Shown: in pieces, positions 36,065 through 46,500 of the stretch | Position numbering within the stretch: position 1 is the first letter of the stretch | Layout: every line of letters begins with the position of its first letter | From: Petrosia ficiformis | Taxonomy: Eukaryota; Porifera; Demospongiae; Haplosclerida; Petrosiidae | Assembly (NCBI GenBank): GCA_947044365.1 | Contig: OX345644.1 | Coordinates: forward strand, 5,276,577-5,340,576 | Direction: 5' to 3' | Length of the DNA stretch: 64,000 bases | Position numbers and translations under genes: made by a program | Notes under the pieces: model-generated | The model's input: only the letters and a program-made list of their open reading frames with translations | Told to the model about the DNA's origin: nothing | The model's database searches: none

Positions 36065-38000
36065 TTATTCAGTTAAATCACCATTCCACTTCAAAGTAAA
36101 TGAAGTACGTACACTTTCTTCTGATAACACTTGACGATCATGCGATAGAATGTTAGCATATTGACTGAATGATCTTTCCACTTCACATGAAGTTACTGGA
36201 ACCCAAATAAAAGGAATAGCTATTTTAGAAAGTGTAGGTAAGTTGGAACTCTGAGCTTTCCACCATTCAATTAAATTTATTTCTTCAGGTAAGTCTGCGA
36301 TTCTCAGAGAGGTATATTTGTGCCATTCACAGCCACTGATGTCAGTTTCACCAAAAAGATATTTATACATTTGTTGATCAGTGGATATTAGAGGTAGTTG
36401 TTTTGGATCAAAAATTCTAACTTGTTCATAGAAATGACGAGCGGGATGATTTTCCCACAGAGAATTGAATTTAGTAGCTGCATGAAGCAATAAAAACTTC
36501 CTGAAAGGCAGACACACAGGCAGCTCTTTCAGAACTGGTTAAATTTTCAAGAGATAAATTAACATCAGAATCAAAGTCGTCATCCTCTAAGCTCCCATAT
36601 TCCATATAGTGAGAAAGATCGTGCATGATACCATTAATACTGTGAGCAAGGGGAATCTGTTTTGATTCCAACTTCTCCAAGGTAGATACAATCATTCCTC
36701 CATGCTTCTTTATAAACAGTGCTTCAGTTTTCAAGCGACAAACATTAGTAGATAACAGTGCCTTGAGTTCACCAAAACAGGCAGAGCCAGACGTTACTTC
36801 TCCACTGGAAATGAATTCTCCTAAAACATCTAAATATTCAGCAAGGTAAGCCACAGCATTCACCCAAGTTCCCCATCTGGTTAATACTGTATAAACAGGT
36901 AGTTTAGGCCTAACTCCACTACGTTCCATAAAATCACGAAACATGCAGACGACAACGGAGAGGACTCTGACAAAATACTCTTTTAATTAGTGTAACTAAT
37001 GTATTCATTTCTTTAAAAATGGTAGGCAAAATTTCTAGCACTAAACTCAACATATGGGCAACACAACAAACATGATATGAATTCGGAATAATCCCATGAA
37101 GAGTATCCTTGTAAGCCTTTCTCATGTATTGAGCACTTTCTGAAACAAAAGCAAGTACATTGTCGAGATTAATATTGTAAGCATTTAAGGTAGTACTAGG
37201 GAGTGGGCGGATGCGACTCCAATCAGTTTCAAAATAGAATATTATATAATATGACTCTAACCTGGTGTAATGGCAACCTTCATATCTTCTAATCACCTTT
37301 ATAGGGTCCTGGAAGTGATAAAACATATATAAAATGTCCATTTTTGTAATCGCAATAAGTACAAAACGGAGAAAGCCACGCCCACCTATCATGGCATGCA
37401 CCAAGTACAATGAAAACAAAGAGAGCCGTTTTCTGGAAATTCATTTTACTTTTATAGTTACAAGAGGCTGAAGAAAGCTGAATTCTGTAGCTTTTCACTG
37501 AAACCATAAAATCTACCTTTCTAGGCACTATCAAACTCCGATCTTTCTCAGAGACCAACTACAGTTACCCGCCATTGTTTCCCACCCACCCGTGGGCCGT
37601 GTTTAGGTTTGTTTCTGAAAATAAACTATCAGTGAAAACATTTAGGCCCAATAATTATACCCCCGGGTGGGTGTGGCTTCCAAAAAATACAGAATGGAAC
37701 CAGATTGTATGCAGCAAGAAGCTTGCAAGACTAGAAACTGATTGGAGTAGCATCCGCCCACGGAAAAGACTACAACCTTAACAACAAACCTAAATTTGCA
37801 GTTATGATCACTCTCCTCAACGTGGGATATAAGTACTAGTGAACATATAAGATTATTGTTTTAAATAAAACCTTTAGAATGAGAAATGTACTTACTATTT
37901 GGATCACAGAAGTTTAGAAATGCAGATTCAGTAGGATTCTTCTCACAGGCAGTACATGTGCTCAAGTTGTAATACAGTGTGTTTTCAAGTAGGTGCTATA
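36065..38000 (-). pseudogene. hAT-superfamily transposase, decayed
   Basis: Minus strand. The C-terminal dimerisation region is clear (LPTLSKIAIPFIWVPVTSCE, VERSFSQYANILSHDRQVLS, 36065-36470). Upstream pieces carry VYTVLTRWGTWVNAVAYLAE and NVLAFVSESAQYMRKAYKDT from the RNase H-like core. One-nt frameshifts separate the pieces near 36480 and at a T4 run near 36985. At 37203-37761 an inverted-repeat element interrupts it. A Cys-containing exon-like piece at about 37900-37975 (TCTACEKNPTESAFLNFC) followed by a GTAAGT donor may be the 5' zinc-finger part. A source of hAT activity for the MITEs here is possible only for past time. Confidence 0.75.
37203..37761. mobile_element. 559-bp inverted-repeat element nested in the hAT gene
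   Basis: Ends carry 28-bp inverted repeats with one mismatch (GTGGGCGGATGC... inwards to ...CAATCAGTTTC on both sides). The flanking triplet GGA is present on both sides (37200-37202 and 37762-37764), a 3-bp target duplication as seen with PIF/Harbinger. It encodes no recognisable protein; open frames inside are short. Family assignment is tentative. Confidence 0.7.
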
Positions 38001-38074
38001 ACCATGATTATATTAAATTGCTGTCACCTTCAAAACAAACAGGCATTGGTTAGGAGAAACTTAACTGGCATGGC

Positions 38075-38201
38075 ATGTTCAAGTGTTCTGGTTAGTGAGA
38101 AACTCAATATCACTAACATGTTCAAGTGTTCTGTTAGTGAGAAACTCAATATCACTAACATGTTCAAGTGTTCTGTTAGTGAGAAATTGAATACCACTAA
38201 C
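38075..38201. repeat. 42-bp minisatellite, three units
   Basis: Three head-to-tail units that start ATGTTCAAGTGTTCT; the first has one extra G, the third has three substitutions. The unit contains its own small inverted repeat (GTTAGTGAGAAA and ATCACTAAC). Confidence 0.9.
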
Positions 38202-38354
38202 TGGCATGGCTGTTTTATTTGAAATCTGTAGCCAAGTAAACTCACTAACATGTTGCCAAATCCAGACTTCAAATGCTAACAAGGCTATACTTTTTCTTGT
38301 CAGCTATCTAATCTGCATCTTCAGGTCGAGCGCTCTAGCTTGAATAATTAAGGG

Positions 38355-39000
38355 CGTGACATTGCGGACGACACTACAATCTACTATTCAGACAGCAACA
38401 CAGATTTAGATCTTATTGCAAACTGGATTAACATCAATGGTCTTCATATTAATGTTGCAAAAACACAGTTTATAATTTTATCCCGGAGGGCAATGAAGCC
38501 AGAAATTAGTTCAATAAAGATTGAACTGCAAGGAACCGAAATTACTAAGACAGATACTATCAAGTATCTAGACCTGTTGATTGACAGCAATCTCTCCTGG
38601 AAGTCCCACACAGATTATGTGCGTAGGAAGTCTCTTGCTGCTATTGCATGTATTAGACATTCCAGCCGCTATATATCTCCCTATGCTTACCCGCAAAATC
38701 CTCTTTTCCACTCCCACACCTAGACTATTGTTCAGTAGTTTGGCACTCCTGCAATTCCAGTATCTCCCAAAATGCGTGTCATCCTGGGCAAACCTCCACT
38801 TACCCATAGCTCTCCACTGAGCTCGAGACATCAAAGACGCCATAACATTAACATGTTGTGCCAAGTCTACAGGTGTACTCTTAAACTTGCACCTAACTAC
38901 TTGTCATCAAAGTTCATGTTCAACTCATCCGGGTACACTAACACTCGTAGAGCAATCAACCTACACATCAACCAGCCCAAAAGTGAATTTTACAGGAGTT
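38355..39000 (+). pseudogene. Non-LTR reverse transcriptase fragment
   Basis: Begins at the catalytic ADD motif (ADDTTIYYSDSN), then WININGLHINVAKTQFIILS, TIKYLDLLIDSNLSWKSHTD and, after frameshifts near 38690 and 38790, PHLDYCSVVWHSC and MLCQVYRCTLKLAPNYLSSK. This is the palm and thumb of a CR1/Jockey-type polymerase, without N-terminus and with several lesions. Confidence 0.8.
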
Positions 39001-39396
39001 GATTCGAGTACCAAGGTGCATTTCACCTACCTCTTAATGTTCGATTGAAACCAAACATTCCTTCTTTTAGATCGTGTTTGAGACTCATGATGCCATCTTG
39101 ACCAATGTTTAATTTGGTAATTGTATCTTTATTTTTATTTTTTGTTTATTTTAATTGAAATTTTTAATTGAAATGTTTTAATGTTTATTTTCATGTTACT
39201 ATTATTATTTTATTTTTATTTAATCAATTAGCTATTATTATTTTATTTTATTCTATCTTTACTTTTTACTTTTATATTTATTTATTTATTTATTACTTAT
39301 TTTTTTGTTATTTTTTGTTCTGTTATGTATGTATACAATATGTATGACCTGCATGAAAACCTACATGTATTGTGGATGCAGCATTCCTATTCAAAC

Positions 39397-39684
39397 AAGA
39401 ATAATAAAAAATGTTTTCAATAAAAATGAAAGGGATGTCAAAACCCAAAAAGCATGCAAACAAGGTTGGGAAGCTAACATAGGACCCAAAATTACTTCCA
39501 TATAACCCTACATGAGTACTTACACTGCTATAAAACAAAATACAAAGAGCTGTACTTATGTAGGGTTATATGGAAGTAATTTTGGGTCCTATGTTAGCTT
39601 CCCAACCTTGTTTGCATGCTTTTTGGGTTTTGACATCCCTACATCTTCTTTCATTTTTATTGAAAACATTTTTTATTATTCTTG
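39397..39684. mobile_element. Long foldback element (ACTTCCATATAA family)
   Basis: Arms of about 125-135 bp pair almost perfectly around a 25-nt loop: left arm cores GGGATGTCAAAACCCAAAAA and GGTTGGGAAGCTAACATAGG return inverted at 39580-39645. The ends are AT-rich (AATAATAAAAAATGTTTTCA). Related elements are at 52473 and 51485. Open frames on both strands are mirror products of the hairpin. Confidence 0.85.
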
Positions 39685-39989
39685 TTTCCATTGTTTTTTT
39701 TTCTAAATGGTGTTTTTGTAGGTTGATATATAATTATCATTATGAATCGTAAATGCATTAAAATTTGTTCATCAATAAAAGTCAGTCTTTTGTATTTATG
39801 TATTGATTATCATTCTCTTTCATTTACAGATGATGTATATTCTCTATTTCACTTACAGCACTGTCTGCCATCCTACAAGAAGTAGTGTCAGTCACTGTGT
39901 CAACCGTTCAGTATTCCCATGCTTATCATAGTATACAGTATTATTATACAATGGCTTTATTATTATATTCATTATTATAAAAATGTATT

Positions 39990-40480
39990 TGCTCACAAAT
40001 GTTCTTAGCAACAAGCACTTCCACCTTTTCAGCTACCATGTTCCGAGTACACGAATGCGCATGCGTAATTAAATTCCTCTTAGGAAAATGGCGTCCAATT
40101 CGAGATCAAATCTTTGTAGTCATTGAAACTGTCTTCTTTCATAGTATCTGTAGATATCATCTTGATACTTGTAGACCAGAATTTTACTATAAATGCGACT
40201 GGAATGGTGCTAGAATCATTGTGATATTTCAACAAACAAAAAAATGATTTGTCTGAAAAATAATAATAATAATAATAATAATATTATGAAGATTTTGCCA
40301 GTTTTGCCACTCGCCGGTTAACGACAATCTTTGGCCATCTAGAAGATGTTAGTAGTCATAAAAACACTAAATATGATCAGGTATGTGTGTATCTGTATAT
40401 ATTACCAGAGATTTCAGGTCATCATTTGCAATTGAAATGTATAGGCAGCCATTTGTTTTCCGTGCCATCCCTACATAGAG
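39990..40480 (+). repeat. Dispersed repeat R2, copy 1
   Basis: Recurs at 52195-52460 (3' part) and at 53376-55430 (split by a retrotransposon). It starts at AGCAACAAGCACTTCC and includes TTTGCCAGTTTTGCCACTCG and a GCCATCCCTACA end. A open frame at 39999-40247 (ending RIIVIFQQTKK) is kept in part in the third copy, but I cannot assign it. Confidence 0.75.
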
Positions 40481-40593
40481 AGCACTACCGTACTCTCTGA
40501 TAAATTTATCTATCTATATATCTATTAGTTTTATCAAAAGAGGCGTGTCAAAGTTTTTTTTAATCCACTAACCACTAACTTGCGCTGCACATT

Positions 40594-40740
40594 GTCCCTC
40601 TTGACAACTGGTCTCTCACACAACACCAGTCTACAAGAGCTGAATATATTCCTTCTAGTATAATGAACAAACAAGAACTTTCTTTAATCTCATCTCACAG
40701 AAGAACCACCTCACTGAACTCAAACTAGACTTCAAACTAT
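40594..40740 (+). pseudogene. NLR leucine-rich fragment
   Basis: Matches 14560-14712 of the NLR locus (CTGACAACTGG-like start, CACAACACCAGTCTACAAGA, AGAAGAACCACCTCACTGAA). It has several small deletions and no open context. It abuts a piece of dispersed repeat R1. Confidence 0.8.
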
Positions 40741-40744
40741 AAAA

Positions 40745-40945
40745 TTACTGGAATTAATAGCTGATCTAGATAGTTACAATATCTTCAGGTTCTACAAGAA
40801 ACTTTAAAAGTAAGCAGAGTGGATAATTAACTATAATAGTCTGTTGTGTTTCTGGCATGAAAAAGTCAGCCATGTTTACTGAATGATGACAACCTTAAAG
40901 CGGGATACATTTTTCTCCAAATATCTTGTTTATTATTTAATTGGT
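40745..40945 (+). repeat. Dispersed repeat R1, partial copy
   Basis: Matches the second half of the copies at 48961-49400 and 52748-53250 (GGAACTAATAGCTAG-like start, CATGATTACTGAATGATG-like core, TTTTTCTC end). Confidence 0.65.
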
Positions 40946-41266
40946 TACATGAATTACATGTTACATCATATTTCCATAACAGCTAATATGAAATGCTGTA
41001 GTATAGTTTTGTTGTTTTGATCCTGTTCTTATAATGGGGATGTTATCAGTTTATAGTCTTATGTAAATTAATAGTGGGAGAACTAGTTGTTTCTTGAGTG
41101 AATGATGTTTGCCTATAGACAGTTCCAGTCCAAACTTACTGTACTTAAGCTTGCCGCTCCATTCTAATTTTTAATTTTAATTTTAATTGTAGTTTTAATT
41201 TTATAATTTTAATTTCTAACCTTCAAGTTTATAATTAATATTAATATTATTAAAGACAATACTGTA

Positions 41267-41303
41267 TGATGTATGTATGTATGTATGGCTGTATGTATGA
41301 ATG

Positions 41304-41334
<31 letters not shown>

Positions 41335-41338
41335 CTTT
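41267..41338. repeat. TATG microsatellite
   Basis: Tandem TATG units with few substitutions, just 3' of the Mesh-like gene. Confidence 0.9.
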
Positions 41339-41615
41339 GTAAAAAAGCTATACCATACATGCATAGTATTACATACACGCATAATTTGATTCCCCGTCTG
41401 GTAGACGATGGGCATCAACTAGAATATTGTTCCCCTATACACATCATGCAAAACCACTTTTACTGAAAACTCTCTGACATCTAACACATTTTAATTAATG
41501 AAAAAGCCTTCATAATTGTTATACAAAAAGTAAATTGATGAAAATATTCAACAAAACAAAAGTAAAAATGTATAAAAAGGGCTTAAAAATTTAGTCACAC
41601 AAAAAGTATTCAAAG

Positions 41616-41621
41616 TTTATT
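41616..41621 (-). terminator. Poly(A) signal of the Mesh-like gene
   Basis: AATAAA on the minus strand, 27 nt past the stop codon at 41649. Position fits, though AT-rich DNA makes chance matches common. Confidence 0.45.
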
Positions 41622-41648
41622 AAGTTCCACTTGTTTCTCTCTATTCAT

Positions 41649-43516
41649 TTAATCTACAAATGAAAGTATACACATGCAATAATCAATTTAACAATTATTT
41701 ATATTTCATACCTTTAAAACGGTACTTCCTGTAAACAACAATAACAACAGCAATAATGACAACAATAATAAGTATTAGAAGGACTCCTCCAATGACTGAA
41801 CCAACAATAACAGGAATGACATTGTCATCATCTGAAAATGTAGACATGGATTTGAAGTTAGTTAATTTGATATATTACAAGTGTACATTATTATGATATC
41901 AGTGTAATTTGTGATTTACATAGACAACTGATATGGGATTGACACTAACACACTGCTCTATAAAAGAGTAACTAATGTATATGCAATTAAAATGAAGATT
42001 AGGATAATTACTAATTTATTGTATATAATATACTTCACATTTTGTATTCTTACCTAAATTTTGACAGTATTCACCAGTATACTGTGGCTCACATTCACAC
42101 ATTATAGTGAACACATGCTGAGTGCAGGTACCACCATTCTTACAAGGATTGTCAGATCCACAGTCAGTAAATACTAATGATAAATAAGAAGTTACAACTT
42201 AAGAAGTTAATGATGAAATCACCAACCTTCATTCTGACAGAGATTACCATCATATCCAAATGGACAATTGCATGTATCATTAGCAACACATGCTCCACGA
42301 ACACAAGAAGGATTGCACACAACTAGGAAAATAAATATTATTCTAACTGTAAATATACATTAAATAGAAACAGAATGAAAGTATAAATACACAATGTCAA
42401 AATGATTTTTGTTGGTAGGTTTATAAATACACTTCTTAAATGGACAGTGCATATACTAACAAAGCAAACTGAATTGAATATAATTTTTTCTTAATATATC
42501 TTGTTATTACTAACTTGGTAGACTCAAATCTGTTACATTATCAATGAATTCCACTTGTTCTATTGTAGCAATCCCAATTTCTATACGTCCAGTTGTTGCT
42601 ATATCAAACAAACATCTATCATCACTTCCACATATCTCTTCAGCTTGTTCCTGTAATGTACTATCACTAAATACGGCCTCAAATAAAGGAGTGTAACCAG
42701 GATAATAATATAACTCAAAGCCAGCTGATGGAGGATATGTAAACAGGCTTGCTGATTCATTACTAATTATCCCTATATTGAGGAAAATAATAATTTAAGT
42801 CCACCTATAATCCTTAAAACTGTCTAGGCTATTGCTGTAAAATGCATAAATAATAAGTGTAACATACATGTTAATCCAAAGTTGTAATGAATTACTTCCA
42901 ATGTTGAATCTAGTGGTAGTGGTATAGGTGCATTACGAGGTAACAAATCATCACTCGAGTCTTTATTGTACACTCCCAATAGACCTCTTGTGGAATCGAT
43001 ATACACCGGATGAAGACTAACTGTTATTGCGGATAAAAATCTATTCTCTTGCTTAACTTCCACATACACACCACTAGTAAAGACAGCACCTAATGTACTA
43101 GCTCTTTCTTCATTTTCAAATGTATCTACATCTCGAATAGATATAGTGACATTATTAAACTCCTCAGGTATTGAACTACCTAATTCAACTACTAAACCAT
43201 TAATTAATAGTTGAATACCAATTGGAGTAGATCTAAATTCAACAGTGTCAGAATCGTTCTGCTTAGCAACTATAGCAGAGAAAACTGTTGCTAATGAATC
43301 ACCACCATCAACATTCGCAGCTGGTACCATTCGTCCCTGTAATTGAAATCTGTTATCAAAAGTGTCAATAAGAATAAATTCTCCTCTTCCATTGAATGTA
43401 TATTGGAGTCCATCTAATGTTAACAAATGAGGATCACCAAACATCCAACCTGTGGAATTAACAGACAGTTAAACTTATGTATCTTCTTGCTTGTTTCATC
43501 TTACAGTAATTATCAG

Positions 43517-43566
<50 letters not shown>

Positions 43567-46500
43567 CACTGTAAAAATGAATAGGTTATTTTAACCTCAT
43601 TTGGTTACATGAGTTTCAATTCCTCCTGAGATTATATAAATCAATCCTGCTTTCTTGTCTAGGTTGGTAATGTTTACAAGTAGACTAATTTCTTTTGATT
43701 TTGATCTATATTAACCAGTATATAAAGTACATGCCATAATAAGGAATGGTACATACATGTGTTAATTTCTCAATTATCTGTGGAGTAGATCATATTATTT
43801 GCTATTATAAGTACAACTGCATGTACATATTAATTAATAAAATCCGGAATGAACTACAGATAATACACCATATGATACTACGCAATGTATATAGCTACAT
43901 TGTATTAATATGTTTGTTACCATATGCCTTGTTATGACATGTACATTATATTAGTCAATATAGGTCAAGATCAAATGAACTGTGCATGACGTGTAAATAT
44001 TAGCTAGCAGGAAAAATAAATCAGCTTAGAGGAAAATATAATTACATCAAAACTCATGTAACCAATTGAAGGTTATAATAACCTATTACTTTCTACAGTG
44101 ATATACATATGATAAATATATACCTGCAGCAGCCAGATCAAAATTTGAACAATTATCAGAAGGACGCTTGTTGTAGTACTTCACACATCCACTATTAGAT
44201 CCAACACAACAAACAAGATATGTTGAGATATCAAATAGATAGTGAAATTCCCAACTAAAACGAGATGACTGTGCATCAGCAGATCCACCAAATGGAGCAC
44301 CAACTATTAAGTTGCCATATTCATCATAGCAACACTCTTGAGATGGATTAAGTATTCCATTAGAAAATCCCCTATAAAATTGTTACATTCATACATAACT
44401 ATAATTATATAAATATCAGTATAATATAAATATGTCCCGATACAGCAAAACAGCAAAGTAACCACTGGTTCTATAAATCAGATATGAACATGACCTCAAC
44501 CAGAGACAACACTTACCTGGTCCAGAAACACTTGGAGAAGCTACACACAGTTAAATAGTTTTGGCTTTCCAAACATATATATTCATTATAACATTCCGAT
44601 TTGTGCTATAACAGATTTATAATCGCCTCGCCCTCGGGCTCGGTGATTAATCTGATATAGCACTTGTAGGTGTGTTAAAATATATGCATATAAAGTTGTA
44701 TGTAATTATATATTATAATTATGTATATATTGTATAGGACAGTACAACCAACATTAATTCGAGACAAAGCTAAAGCCAATTGTTAAAAAAATTAGCTAGT
44801 ATATATAGATATATACAATTATATAATTATCACTATAATAATAATTTTTATAAAATTATGCATAAATACTTTGACACTTATATATGGAATAATTAAACCC
44901 AATTAATCTTTGGCTTTTGTACTATATATGTGATGCAATTGGGCACAAGGAAGCTTAAGTATAATTATGTAAACACATAGGTATAATAATTATATAATTA
45001 TTATACCTATGTGTTTACATAATTATACTTAAGCTTCCTTCCTATTGCATCACATATATAGTACAAAAGCCAAAGATTAATTGGGTTTAATTATTCCATA
45101 TATAAGTGTCAATAATATAATTATGCATAATTTTATAAAAATGATTAGACTATGCATAGACTGAGACCAGACACTACATCTGTAGTTGAATTACTATTCA
45201 CCTCTATAAACCACACACCACTCTCCAACTCTCCAAACAATGCACCACTTTGTCAATGATTATTGCAGATGTATTAATATTAAGATTAATTTTACAGAAT
45301 ATTATATTGATAGACACTGTAGAGAAAATTATAATTATTCACCTTGGGTTGCCTTGAGCTCTGGGTTCATAACAGATTGTTCTAGGTCCATGAAGAAATC
45401 TATCAATAACTCTTTTACCAGGAGTGGTTCGTTGATCAAAACCACTGAGTGGTAGTTCAGCTTGTAATGTGTTACATGGACATGCATCCAAATCAGTCCT
45501 TATAATATCACGCGTTTGAGATATCCATTGTGAACAAGATTCTTCATCTGGCTTTGTTTCTGTCTTTCTGAAAAGCACGTGACTCCATCTTGATGGACTA
45601 TCACTACCTAATTGAATTAATGTTTTTAGTGCATTCAAGTAGGTGCTGTTGTCTGATGGAATGGAAGAAACATCAATTGAAACCTTAATGAATGCGAGTG
45701 AATATGGTGACTGGAATGGAATTGGTACAGAGCTGTCGGCATCATCACTTGGAAGATTTGGAAGAAGTACATTTTTTGTGTTACCATCATTTGACAAACT
45801 AGCCTTTAGAACAGTGCTAATTGTCCATGAAAGAGCATTAGCTGTATATTCAGCATTAGCTTCCTGTAGAGTAATATGAATTTGGAATTTATTGTCTGAG
45901 TTTGCTAGGGGAAAGATTGCAGGTGGAAACCAGCTGATATTAAGAGTCTCATCATCACTTATTACTAAGTCATTTCCAATTGTTGTTATTGATACATCAG
46001 CAAGATCAGAATAATGTTCTATAAATAAAATCGGATGTAAGGTACATGAAAAAAAAAGTACATGCATGTACAAAAGACAGACGTAAAGCAACTTACGAGA
46101 GTAGAATGTTACACTATCATCTACATACTCAACATTTCCAATAATCACTTTGATAGGTATATGTCCTTTTACATCAAGCTTTGGTGAGATGCACAACGCT
46201 TCCCTGTTTGAAATCCTCACACAAGGAGTCTCAATTTCACCAAAACGACATGTGATAGATGAGGACTCGTTAAAACATGGTCCTGTTATTATTATTGGGG
46301 TTCCTCCTAGTTGATTACCATAATTAGGAGAGATGGAATATGAACCTATGGAGACATTATCAAATATAATACAGTTACTAAAAAAATGTAGATACAAATA
46401 GTTGAGCTAACCAGTGAGCGAGTCATCACATTCTGATCCACTTTGAATTCTTCCATTAACTTGAAAAATAAACACACCAGGTCTATCAACATTACTTATC

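Noticed and set aside
38075..38201. CRISPR-like array
   Set aside because: The 42-bp units are contiguous with no spacers, and the DNA is from an animal.
38030..38282. Repeated SFSLTEHLNMLVIL frames
   Set aside because: Frames across the 42-bp minisatellite, no other gene sign.
39323..39752. Several open frames on both strands at 39.3-39.8 kb
   Set aside because: Mirror readings of the foldback arms; the same peptides appear on both strands.
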